Shown in pieces: positions 17,718-25,351 of a stretch of 38,318 nucleotides of DNA. The notes below the pieces were generated by a model. It was not told where the DNA came from. It was given only the letters and a program-made list of their open reading frames with translations, and made no database searches. The DNA is taken from positions 1 through 38,318 of the forward strand of contig JBGAIL010000022.1 of the NCBI GenBank assembly GCA_044225565.1. Direction: 5' to 3'. Position numbers and translations under genes: made by a program. This DNA is from CAVXAE01 sp044225565. Its GTDB lineage: Bacteria > Pseudomonadota > Gammaproteobacteria > Steroidobacterales > Steroidobacteraceae. Positions within the stretch are counted from its first letter, which is position 1; every line of letters begins with the position of its first letter.

Positions 17718-18068
17718 ATGGAACATCGATGGGGTCAGCGGGTAGCGACGGGCATCACCGCACGAGTGAGTGAGATCTCGGGGTCGAGCCACCTGGCCCG
17801 AGTCACCGACCTGAGCGTCAGCGGTGCCTTTCTGCGAATCAGCCTGCCGGTGGATGCCCTCAACCCCATTGCGATCGAGCTCCTTTCGCCGAACCAGAAG
17901 AGGAGCGGCCTGGCGATCGAGGCCTATGTGGCCCGCCGGACCGAGAATGGAGTCGGCATCGAATGGAAGGAGCTCGCGCCACCGCTGGTACGCCAGCTAT
18001 TGATCGCGTTGCAGCGGGAGGCCGCGCCCGCGACGGACTCGCCGCTGCCGCTCGCGCAATCCGGCTAG
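17718..18068 (+). CDS. PilZ-domain protein
   Basis: A 116-residue single-domain protein. RWGQR near the N-terminus provides the RxxxR element and DLSVSGAFL the D/NxSxxG element of PilZ domains, which bind cyclic di-GMP and control motility, polysaccharide or secretion machines. The remaining strands (IEAYVARRTENGVGIEW) fit the PilZ barrel. The ATG at 17718 follows GGAG at 17706. It shares a 122-base divergent region with the SRPBCC gene. Its TAG stop lies in CTAG (18065-18068), which also encodes the stop of the convergent M14 gene. The partner protein is unknown. Confidence 0.85.
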   Translation: MEHRWGQRVATGITARVSEISGSSHLARVTDLSVSGAFLRISLPVDALNPIAIELLSPNQKRSGLAIEAYVARRTENGVGIEWKELAPPLVRQLLIALQREAAPATDSPLPLAQSG

Positions 18069-20896
18069 TCGCGCGGGCGCGCCAGGATGGCCTGCCAGTT
18101 GATGATGGCGTTCCACAGCATCCGCTGATCGCCGCGATTCAAGTCCCGGTGCACCGGGTTGAAGTTGAAGGCCACCACGCGCCCCCGCCCCACGGGCATG
18201 TCCAGGATCGCGGGCCGACCGATGAGATTGGCCTCGCCCCACACCTGCCCGCTCACCAGGAAAGCCTCGTCGTCGCGGGGATCGCCCCACCGCATCACCA
18301 CGCCGCTCGCATCCTCGGGGCCATCGAGGCAATTGGTGCAATACGCCATGCGCAGCCAGCGGCGCGGTGTGGCGTAGAGCGGGAAATTCTGCCTGAAAAC
18401 ATAAGTGTGCGGCGGGTAGCCGTAGGCGATGGGATGATCCGGCTGCGAGAAGGACACGCGCACGTGCGAACCGGGCGTGCGAGTGAACGTATCCAGTGAA
18501 GCAGCGGCCGCTGCGGCACCTCCGCCGGCGGCACTTCGGGGCACCCCGCCCGAATCCTTGCGGACGCCGCGCACGATGCCGCCTTCGAGCGGCAGCATGG
18601 AACCGCTGCCGAGCGTCACCAGCAGGCCACCCGTCTCGACGAACTTCTGAAGCTCCGCGAGGCCCTGCCAGCCGATGCCGCCAGTGATGTCTTCCGAAGA
18701 CGCGGGCGTTCCGAAGCTCGGCGTCTCCCGGGTTTTCTTGAACGGCATCGGCCCCCACTCCTTCGGGATGCCCTGGATCTGCTCGGCGAGCTCGAGGTCC
18801 ACGTGGCCGTAGAGCAGCACGTCGTATCTTTCGCGCAGCTTCCCGGCGCGGATGTCCTCGTCGCGCACGTAGAGGTAGGGAACCTTGCGCTGGTCCAGCG
18901 AGTATCGAAGCCAGCCGATGGTGTCCGTGTCGGCCCATGGAACCCATACGCCCAGCCGCGGCGCCTTCGCCGGGTGACTGCGCAGGCTCTGCAGATTCTT
19001 CATGTCCGGCACCGCGGCGAAATCGAGGTCCAGCATGGTGGCGGCGTCTTCGAGGGCGGCGGCCAGGCCGGACTGTGCCGGGAGAATCCAGGAGCCCGCC
19101 GGATACTCGACGCCGCCGGCCTGGAAAGGCTGCTCGGCGATGCGGATCTGGAAGCGCGAGAGACGATAGCGCGCCTCCAGCAGCCCTTCCTGCCCGCTGT
19201 CCTTCAAAAGATACACGGGGCCCTCGCCTGCGATGTGCCCCTGCGGCTTCGGTGGGCTGCTCAGTTTCTCGAGGCCCGCTTCCCGAACGGCGGCATCCTG
19301 CGTGGGCTTCACGTCGAGGTGATAGTGCGCGGGCAGCGACCAGGAAACGTCGTCATAGGGCTCGCCGGCGCCTTTGGGGAATTCCTGCGGAGTGAGCAGG
19401 TCCACGGCGTAATTGCGGTAGGGTTGGTCCAGCCGCACGACGTAGGTGCCGGCGGGAAACGCACCGTCCTTCAAATGTAGCGCCGCCGTGGCGCGATGCA
19501 CTTCGATGCGCTGCGACAGCAACCGTGAGACGAGCGCCGCGACCCGCGCAGGATCACCCTGGTCCGGCGGGATGAGGAATGCGTAAGGCGGCTGCTCCAC
19601 GCCCTTGCGCCAGGAGTTGTAGCTCTTGCGATAGAAATTGCGCAGCAGGGTCTTGGCCTGCATCGCCGCGAGATCGAGCGCGGCGAGCGCGCCCGTCTGG
19701 TTGTAATTCACGTTGTCGCGGGCGGACCAGCGGAACGGCCCTGAAGGCGGCGGTGAGACCCGGTACCACTCGGGCGAAGTCTCCTCCGGCGACAGCTGCT
19801 GCACGAGCGTTTCCGCCGTGCCGTTGCCGAAGGTCTCGTAGCCGCGGCCGATGGCATTGTGGTTCATCGCCACCGAATCGAGATACAGATGGGAGAAGCC
19901 CTCGCCGAAATTCCACGTGGACACGCCGGGCATGCCCATGCCCGTCATCGCCTGCACTTCGTGGAAGCTCAGCTCCTGGAACTCGCTGAAGGTGATGGGA
20001 TCGATGTTGGGGTTGTACGGCCCGGTGCCGTTCCAGCTCATGAGTAGTGGCACGCTCTCGTGCAGATCGTGCACGACGGTGGGATGCCATTCATGGAACA
20101 TGTCGTGCACCGCCCTGGTGGCCGCGTGCACCTGCTGGTGCGCGTCCCGGTTGATGTCCACGTAGGCGTATCGCGACCAGTAAGGCGGTGCCTGGCGCGG
20201 CAGCGTCGCGCGATCCGTCCTGCCCTTGAGATAGCGGTAGAACCATTCCACCTGCTTGTCGCGCCCGTCGGGATTCGACACCGGGTTGATGAGCACCACG
20301 AGACTCTCGCGGATGCGCCGGATCATCGGCTGCTCCGAGACGGCGAGCCGGTAGGCGAGCTCGAGCACCGACTCGGTGGAGCCCGTCTCGTCCGAGTGCA
20401 GCGCGGCGTTGAAGTAATAGATGGCGCGGGAGGATTCGATGAGCTGCTCGGCGCGGGCCGCGTCGGTCCCGCGCGGGTCCGCGAGGGCGGCAGTGGCCTG
20501 TTTCAGGCGATCGAGCGCCTCGATGCCCTTCTCGTCCGCGATGGCGAGCATGACGATGTCGCGGCCTTCCTCCGAGCGGCCGATGGTGAAGAGGCTGACG
20601 CGGGGAGACGCTTCCGCGAGCGCGCGGCCGTATGCATAGGCCTGCGCCGAATTCACCAGCTCTCCGGGTGCGCCGGCGATGCGATGCAGGAAGGCGCGCG
20701 GAGACGGAACGGTGGTGGATGCCGGGAGATAGGAAACCCAGGGGGAGAGAAATCGCGGCTCCGTGGTGGCCGCCGCGATCTCCTCGGTGGCGCCCGGCTC
20801 CGGCGTGTCGGGAGCGGCGTTCGATTGCGCCTGCAGGATGGAGGACGAGCACAGGATCGCGAGGCCGAGAAGGCCCAGCCGTTGCAGCTTGCGCAT
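18065..20896 (-). CDS. Secreted M14-family zinc carboxypeptidase-like protein
   Basis: A 943-residue exported protein (signal LGLLGLAILCSSSILQA). Residues about 60-330 form an M14 metallocarboxypeptidase domain: HSDE at 167-170 supplies the first His and Glu of the zinc site, NPDGRDK is at about 208-214, and VVHDLHES holds the third zinc ligand at His279. The C-terminal half (about 600-940) resembles a class I glutamine-amidotransferase-like domain often fused to such peptidases (GRPAILDMPVGRGRVVAFNF). It would remove C-terminal residues from peptides in the periplasm or outside the cell. It is the last gene of the operon with aminotransferase, OCD-family protein and glycosylase, 48 bases after the glycosylase. 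AGGTG precedes the ATG. Confidence 0.87.
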   Translation of the reverse strand: MRKLQRLGLLGLAILCSSSILQAQSNAAPDTPEPGATEEIAAATTEPRFLSPWVSYLPASTTVPSPRAFLHRIAGAPGELVNSAQAYAYGRALAEASPRVSLFTIGRSEEGRDIVMLAIADEKGIEALDRLKQATAALADPRGTDAARAEQLIESSRAIYYFNAALHSDETGSTESVLELAYRLAVSEQPMIRRIRESLVVLINPVSNPDGRDKQVEWFYRYLKGRTDRATLPRQAPPYWSRYAYVDINRDAHQQVHAATRAVHDMFHEWHPTVVHDLHESVPLLMSWNGTGPYNPNIDPITFSEFQELSFHEVQAMTGMGMPGVSTWNFGEGFSHLYLDSVAMNHNAIGRGYETFGNGTAETLVQQLSPEETSPEWYRVSPPPSGPFRWSARDNVNYNQTGALAALDLAAMQAKTLLRNFYRKSYNSWRKGVEQPPYAFLIPPDQGDPARVAALVSRLLSQRIEVHRATAALHLKDGAFPAGTYVVRLDQPYRNYAVDLLTPQEFPKGAGEPYDDVSWSLPAHYHLDVKPTQDAAVREAGLEKLSSPPKPQGHIAGEGPVYLLKDSGQEGLLEARYRLSRFQIRIAEQPFQAGGVEYPAGSWILPAQSGLAAALEDAATMLDLDFAAVPDMKNLQSLRSHPAKAPRLGVWVPWADTDTIGWLRYSLDQRKVPYLYVRDEDIRAGKLRERYDVLLYGHVDLELAEQIQGIPKEWGPMPFKKTRETPSFGTPASSEDITGGIGWQGLAELQKFVETGGLLVTLGSGSMLPLEGGIVRGVRKDSGGVPRSAAGGGAAAAAASLDTFTRTPGSHVRVSFSQPDHPIAYGYPPHTYVFRQNFPLYATPRRWLRMAYCTNCLDGPEDASGVVMRWGDPRDDEAFLVSGQVWGEANLIGRPAILDMPVGRGRVVAFNFNPVHRDLNRGDQRMLWNAIINWQAILARPRD

Positions 20897-20944
20897 TCGA
20901 CACCTAAGCGCTGGATGCGGAGGCCGCAGTGTACGCCGCCCGCG

Positions 20945-21838
20945 TCATTTTCCCAGCTCGAGCTCCTCGATGCTGCGCGGCCAGCCCGACTTCAGCAGCC
21001 GGGAGAGGGCGCGGTCGGCGAGCAACCGGCCGCCCGTCTGGCAGCGCGGGCAATAGTTCGTCTCGTTGTCCGCGTAACGGATGCGCTGCACTTCGGTGCC
21101 GCACGCCGGGCACGCCTTGCCGTAACGGCCATGCACCGCCATCCCTTCGTGGAACGCGGTCACCTTTTCCGGGAACTCGCCATGCGCCTGTTCGCGCAAT
21201 CGTCCGATCCATTCCTCCAGCACCTCGCGGATCGCCGAGTGGAGGCGCTGGAGCGCCTCCTCGTCCAGCCTGCTGGTGAGCGTGACTGGCGAAAGCTTCG
21301 CCCGGTGCAATATCTCGTCCGAATACGCGTTGCCGATGCCGCTGAAGCTGCGTGGATCGGTGAGCGCGCGCTTCAGTGTGTGATTGCCTGCAAGCAGGCG
21401 TTCCCGGAACACCTCGTAGGAAGACTCCAGCACCTCGAGCCCCCGCGGATCGTGCTGCGCGAGCGCGCTCTCGCCTTTCACCACGTGGATGGACGCCCGC
21501 CGCTTCGTGCCCGCCTCCGTCAACGTGAGCACGCCGCGGTCGAACGTGAAGGCCGCGAGCACCGCGCGGCCCGATCGCTTCGCGCCCGCATCGAACCAAT
21601 GGAGCCGCCCGGCGATCATCAGATGCATCACCAGCCAATACTCTCCTTCGAAGCCGATGGCGATGCGCTTGCCGATGCGCCGGAAGCGCTCCACCCTCTT
21701 CCCGTTCAGCTCGGAGATCGATGGCTCGAAGCTGCGCACCAGGAATGGGTGGGCGATGCGGACGGATTCGAGCCGCGCACCAGTGAGCCGCCGTTCCAGC
21801 GCTTCGATGTAGAGGGTGATGTCGGGAAGCTCGGGAAT
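20945..21838 (-). CDS. Fpg/Nei-family DNA glycosylase with apparent ATT start
   Basis: A formamidopyrimidine-DNA glycosylase/endonuclease VIII family protein of about 297 residues, which excises oxidised bases and nicks the strand. The protein begins (ATT)-PELPDITLYIEALERRL; the proline after the initiator is the catalytic nucleophile. The helix-two-turn-helix is in TLKRALTDPRSFSGIGNAYS, and the zinc finger is CPACG...CPRCQ near residue 265. A conserved tail of about 25 residues follows (LLADRALSRLLKSGWP). No ATG, GTG, TTG or CTG lies in this frame between an upstream TAA and ATT 21838, while GGAGGG lies nine bases upstream of the ATT. The next GTG, at 21739, would remove the catalytic proline. 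The OCD-family gene ends 16 bases upstream. Confidence 0.88.
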   Translation of the reverse strand: MPELPDITLYIEALERRLTGARLESVRIAHPFLVRSFEPSISELNGKRVERFRRIGKRIAIGFEGEYWLVMHLMIAGRLHWFDAGAKRSGRAVLAAFTFDRGVLTLTEAGTKRRASIHVVKGESALAQHDPRGLEVLESSYEVFRERLLAGNHTLKRALTDPRSFSGIGNAYSDEILHRAKLSPVTLTSRLDEEALQRLHSAIREVLEEWIGRLREQAHGEFPEKVTAFHEGMAVHGRYGKACPACGTEVQRIRYADNETNYCPRCQTGGRLLADRALSRLLKSGWPRSIEELELGK

Positions 21839-21854
21839 GGCAGCCCGCCCTCCG

Positions 21855-22796
21855 TCACCGCTCCGCCATGAGCCGCGCGCACGCGAGCTTCGCGATCTCG
21901 ATGTCCTGCATGGCGAGGCCCGTTAGATCCACCAGGGTGATCTGATCCGGCGCGGTGCGCCCGAGCGCCGGATTCGCCACCACCTCGCCCAGCTCCACGA
22001 ACTGCTTCTCCGTGACGACGCCGGCCTTCAGGGCATGGAAGGAATCTCCGTGATCGAAGCACTGCGAGCGCGAATCCACCACGCGGGCATGTGCCTTGGC
22101 GAAGAGCGCGGCCTCCAGCTCCTGCTTGCCGGGCGCATCCGCGCCGACTGCGGTGATATGCGTGCCCGGCCTCACGTCCTGAGCGCGAAGCAACGGCTCG
22201 CGCGAAGGCGTGGTCGTCACGATGAGATTGCAGCGGCTCGCCAGCTCTGCCACGGAAGCGGCGACCTCGATTTCGAAACCCGGCACGCGAAGCGCCCTGG
22301 CCTGCTCCGTCTTGCGAGCCCACGCCACGGCCCGGCGGCAAGGCGTGACGTGACGAAGCAGATCGAGCTGTAGGCGGGCCTGCACGCCACCCCCGACGAT
22401 GCCGATGGCCTCGACGCTCTTCGGCGCCAGGAATTTCGCTGCGACCGCACCGGCGGCGGCGGTGCGCAGATCCGTCAGGCAAGCTTCGTCGAGCAGGGCC
22501 GCGACGGGCGCGCCCGTCCTGGCGCTGAACACGAGCATCATGCCGTTGCCGGAGCCCAGGCCGATCTTCGGATTGTCGTAGAACCCGCTCGCCACCTTGA
22601 TGACGAACACGTCGTCGCCCTTGCGGTGGCCGTACTTGATGTGCACGTCGCCGGGCGGGCTCTCGAATCTGAGATAGCCCACCGGCGGCACGTCCACCTC
22701 GCCGCGCGAATAGGCGGCGAAGCCCTCTTCGAGCGCGGCGATGAGCGCGACGGGCTCGACGGCCTTCTCGACCTGCTCGCGAGTGAAGATGCGCAT
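21855..22796 (-). CDS. Ornithine cyclodeaminase/mu-crystallin family protein (first copy)
   Basis: A 313-residue NAD(P)-dependent enzyme of the OCD/mu-crystallin family, which includes ornithine cyclodeaminase, ketimine and pyrroline-2-carboxylate reductases and alanine dehydrogenases. The dimerisation block is HIKYGHRKGDDVFVIKVASG, the active-site arginine block LTDLRTAAAGA, and the nucleotide fold starts GIVGGGVQARLQLDLL. GTHITAVGADAPGKQEL is typical of the family. I start it at ATG 22796 (MRIFTREQVEKAVEP); an adjacent GTG is equally possible. It sits between the aminotransferase (43-base gap) and the glycosylase. The substrate is unknown; a cyclic imino acid or an alpha-keto acid would suit the aminotransferase partner. 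Confidence 0.87.
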   Translation of the reverse strand: MRIFTREQVEKAVEPVALIAALEEGFAAYSRGEVDVPPVGYLRFESPPGDVHIKYGHRKGDDVFVIKVASGFYDNPKIGLGSGNGMMLVFSARTGAPVAALLDEACLTDLRTAAAGAVAAKFLAPKSVEAIGIVGGGVQARLQLDLLRHVTPCRRAVAWARKTEQARALRVPGFEIEVAASVAELASRCNLIVTTTPSREPLLRAQDVRPGTHITAVGADAPGKQELEAALFAKAHARVVDSRSQCFDHGDSFHALKAGVVTEKQFVELGEVVANPALGRTAPDQITLVDLTGLAMQDIEIAKLACARLMAER

Positions 22797-22839
22797 CACG
22801 CCGCACCCCGGCGGGACGATGCCCTGCGCCTGCGCGCGC

Positions 22840-23949
22840 TCACCGGATCTCCTCCGCGAAGCGGCGCAGGCCTTCGACGAGCTTCTCGCGCGGCGCGCCC
22901 GACCAGACGCGCACGTATCCATCCAGCCCCATCAGCTTGCCATCCACCACCAGCGTGCTGCGCTTCTCGAGCAGCCGCTTGCAGAGGTCTGCCGTGGAAC
23001 CGGGACCGCGCCAGCGCATGAAGGCCATCGCCGTCGCATCCGGCTCGTTGAATTCCAGCTTGCCGCCCGATTCATTCACGAACGCCTGCACCAGCGGCAG
23101 CTGCTCGCGCACGATACGCTTGGTACGCTCGTAGAGCTTCTCGCGGATGTCCTCGCGCACGGCGAAACACGCGATGGCATCGGAAAGCTTGCTCGGCCCG
23201 ATGGTGGTGTAGTCGTGAAGCCGCCACGCCTCCGCGGCGAGCCAGGGCGGGCCGACGATCCACCCGATGCGCACGCCCGGAATGCCGAATGCCTTGCTGA
23301 GGCCGGACACGACGATGACCCGCTCGGACGTGCCGTACATCGTCTTCGTCTGCGGCCGGTCGATCTCGCTGCCGATGTACACCTCGTCGCTCAGCAGCCA
23401 GGCACCGATCTGCTCGCAGCGCCTCACGATGCGCTCCCGGGACGCGTCGCTCAGCACCTTGCCCGTGGGATTGTTGGGGTTGGTGAGGTAGACGAGCCTG
23501 CAGCCCGGCCGCACCGCGCGCTCGAACTCTTCCCAGTCCGGCTCCCAGTCCGCATCGAAGCGCAAACGGAAGGTTTCCGCCTTCGCGCCCGACCAGTACG
23601 CGCCGAGCCCCTTCGCCTGCATGTAGTTGGGCGTCTGGAACGCGACGTGGCCACCCGGCTCGACGAGCGCCGCCGTGGCGAGATAGTTCGCCTCGGAGGA
23701 CCCGTTGGTGACCATGATGTGATCCGCCGTCGCGCCGGGATACATGCGCGCGAGGCTCTCGCGCAGGGGGACGGTGCCGTTCGTCTGGCTATAGCTCAGG
23801 GGCGTGGCGAGCAGCGGCGCGAAATCGAGGCCCCAGTCGATGAGCTCCTGCAGCGACACGGCGCGCGTGCCCGACTCGCTGAGGTCGCAGTCGACCACGT
23901 TCTCCCACTGCGACTGCAGGCGTTCCATCTCGAAAGTCTCGATCTTCAT
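22840..23949 (-). CDS. Class I/II PLP-dependent aminotransferase
   Basis: A 369-residue fold-type I aminotransferase. The ATG at 23949 begins MKIETFEMERLQSQWE. Motifs: TNGSSEANYLATAAL (about 81-95), YLTNPNNPTGKVLS (about 154-167), SDEVY at 187-191 and the Schiff-base lysine Lys219 in VVSGLSKAFGIPGVRIGW. It resembles the aspartate/capreomycidine-synthase-like group, but the substrate cannot be told. It is the first gene of a four-gene minus-strand unit, and its promoter overlaps an 18-bp palindrome shared with the divergent XRE-cupin gene. Confidence 0.88.
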   Translation of the reverse strand: MKIETFEMERLQSQWENVVDCDLSESGTRAVSLQELIDWGLDFAPLLATPLSYSQTNGTVPLRESLARMYPGATADHIMVTNGSSEANYLATAALVEPGGHVAFQTPNYMQAKGLGAYWSGAKAETFRLRFDADWEPDWEEFERAVRPGCRLVYLTNPNNPTGKVLSDASRERIVRRCEQIGAWLLSDEVYIGSEIDRPQTKTMYGTSERVIVVSGLSKAFGIPGVRIGWIVGPPWLAAEAWRLHDYTTIGPSKLSDAIACFAVREDIREKLYERTKRIVREQLPLVQAFVNESGGKLEFNEPDATAMAFMRWRGPGSTADLCKRLLEKRSTLVVDGKLMGLDGYVRVWSGAPREKLVEGLRRFAEEIR

Positions 23950-23966
23950 GTCGCTGCGCCCCGTGA

Positions 23967-24017
23967 TTGTGCCGGCCCGGCCTGTGCAATATATTACACA
24001 GCCTCCACGGCCCGCAA
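23967..24017. promoter_or_regulatory. Face-to-face promoters of the aminotransferase and XRE-cupin genes
   Basis: Rightward: TTGTGC (23967-23972), 17 bases, then TATATT (23990-23995), about 33 bases before the regulator ATG. Leftward: TTGCGG (minus strand, 24017-24012), 17 bases, then TATATT (23994-23989), about 40 bases before the aminotransferase ATG. The two -10 hexamers overlap inside the palindrome at 23983-24000. This is a short AT-rich patch in an otherwise very GC-rich area. Neither -35 is strong. Confidence 0.5.
23983..24000. promoter_or_regulatory. 18-bp operator-like palindrome TGTGCAATATATTACACA
   Basis: The sequence is symmetrical apart from one pair (positions 5 and 14). It covers the predicted -10 elements of both divergent genes. 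The natural candidate to bind it is the XRE-cupin regulator encoded immediately to the right, which would thereby control itself and the aminotransferase operon. Confidence 0.65.
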
Positions 24018-24027
24018 GGCAGCGCCG

Positions 24028-24579
24028 ATGCCCTCCTCCTCCCGCCAGCTCCTCAAGCAGATCTCGTCGCGCGTGCGCGAGGAGCGGGAGCTGCGCGGTC
24101 TGAGCCAGCAGCGGCTCGCGGAGCTGTCGGACGTGAGCCGCCGCATGCTCGCAGCCATCGAGAGCGGCGAGAACAACGTCAGCCTCAACACGCTGGACCG
24201 CGTAGCCGCCGCCATGGGGCTCACCTTCGCCGAGCTGCTGAGGCATCCCGCGTCCGCGCAGCCGGCCTCGCAGGTGGTGGCCTGGAAGGGCCGCTCCAGG
24301 GAAAGCCGCGGAGTGCTCCTGCAGAGCGGGCCGGCGGCGCGCAACGTCGAGATGTGGCTGTGGAATCTCGCGCAAGGCGAGAGGTACCGCGCCGAGCCGG
24401 ACCGGCCCGGCATGCGCGAGCAGCTCTACGTGATCGCAGGCACGCTCACGCTGCGGATGCAGGGCAAGGCGCATCGCGTTGCCGCCGGCGAATCGCTGAC
24501 GTTCGCTTCCGACCAGAAGTACGAGTACTGCAACGAAGGGCGCTCGATCCTGCGATTCCTGAAGAACGTGCTGGAGTAA
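24028..24579 (+). CDS. XRE-family regulator with C-terminal cupin domain
   Basis: A 183-residue regulator. Residues about 7-62 form an XRE helix-turn-helix (LSQQRLAELSDVSRRMLAAI, then ESGENNVSLNTLDRVAAAMG). Residues about 105-180 form a small cupin (EQLYVIAGTLTLRMQGKAHR, VAAGESLTFASDQ) that could sense a metabolite. This architecture is common in local regulators of amino-acid and polyamine use such as PuuR. It is divergent from the aminotransferase operon, 78 bases away, with a palindrome between them. It converges on the racemase-like gene downstream. Confidence 0.87.
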   Translation: MPSSSRQLLKQISSRVREERELRGLSQQRLAELSDVSRRMLAAIESGENNVSLNTLDRVAAAMGLTFAELLRHPASAQPASQVVAWKGRSRESRGVLLQSGPAARNVEMWLWNLAQGERYRAEPDRPGMREQLYVIAGTLTLRMQGKAHRVAAGESLTFASDQKYEYCNEGRSILRFLKNVLE

Positions 24580-24646
24580 CCCACAGCCGGTTGGCAGCAC
24601 GGCGCTCGTAGCGGCGAGCCTGCCACTGGCAGCGCCCAGGCCGCGC

Positions 24647-25333
24647 TTACAGCGCCGCGTCCACCGCTGCCCTGGCCAGCAGCCTGGTGGAGTCGAGCGT
24701 GGGCAGGGGGCAATCGTCTTCACGGACGAGCAGCGGAATCTCGGTGCATCCCAGGATCACGCAGTCGCAGCCGCGCGCCTTCAACCTCGAGATCACCTCG
24801 TTGTACGCGAGGCGGGAAGGCTCGGTGAACATGCCCTTCACGAGCTGGCGGAAGATGATGTCGTCCACCGTTTTCTGATCCGCGGCCGGCGGCGTCGACA
24901 GCCGCAAGCCGTGCTTCGCGAACATCTGCGGATACACCGGACCGGTCATCGTGAAGCGCGTGCCGAGCAGGCCGGCGTGCCGGAAGCCCTGGCGCACCGC
25001 GGCCTTCGCCACCTCCTCCGCGATGTGCAGCCAGGGGATCGGCGAGTCCGCGACGACGTGCTCGAACGCCAGGTGCGCTGAATTGTCCGGACAGATCGCG
25101 ATCTGTGCGCCGGCGGCGGCCACGATGCGCGTTTCCCGCAACATGAACTGCGCGACACCGCGGTAATCGCCGCTGTCGAATGCGGGCATCCATTCGCCCA
25201 TGGCGATACAGCTCAACGTCACTTGCGGATGCAGGTGCTCGCCCATGCGCGATTCGCCATGGGAGGCGATCTCCCGGAAGCAGAGCGCAGCGCCTTCTGC
25301 GCTGCACGCCACGATGCCGATGTGCCTGGCCAT
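24647..25333 (-). CDS. Asp/Glu/hydantoin racemase superfamily protein with Asp at the first Cys position
   Basis: A 228-residue two-domain protein of the aspartate/glutamate racemase family. Canonical members use two cysteines, one in a CNTAH-type block and one in a GCTE-type block. Here the second block is intact (VILGCTEIPLLV), but the first reads AICPDNSAH, so an Asp replaces the residue before Asn that is usually Cys. It may act in one direction, on another substrate, or as a decarboxylase- or isomerase-like relative. It is the last gene of the hydroxyproline-type operon, 18 bases after the GntR gene. The ATG at 25333 is preceded by GAGGG. Confidence 0.83.
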   Translation of the reverse strand: MARHIGIVACSAEGAALCFREIASHGESRMGEHLHPQVTLSCIAMGEWMPAFDSGDYRGVAQFMLRETRIVAAAGAQIAICPDNSAHLAFEHVVADSPIPWLHIAEEVAKAAVRQGFRHAGLLGTRFTMTGPVYPQMFAKHGLRLSTPPAADQKTVDDIIFRQLVKGMFTEPSRLAYNEVISRLKARGCDCVILGCTEIPLLVREDDCPLPTLDSTRLLARAAVDAAL

Positions 25334-25351
25334 GCTCGAGGCCCTCTCGTT

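Noticed and set aside
20060..21871. A 603-codon plus-strand frame opposite the M14 and glycosylase genes.
   Set aside because: It spans two real minus-strand genes and shows no motif of its own.
24580..24646. Small hairpins (GCTCG/CGAGC and CTGCC/GGCAG) between the XRE and racemase genes.
   Set aside because: Five-pair stems without a U-tract are too common in GC-rich DNA to call as terminators.
22840..24723. An extended aminotransferase frame reaching across the XRE gene.
   Set aside because: The upstream part is antisense to the XRE-cupin gene; a promoter and ATG at 23949 define the real start.
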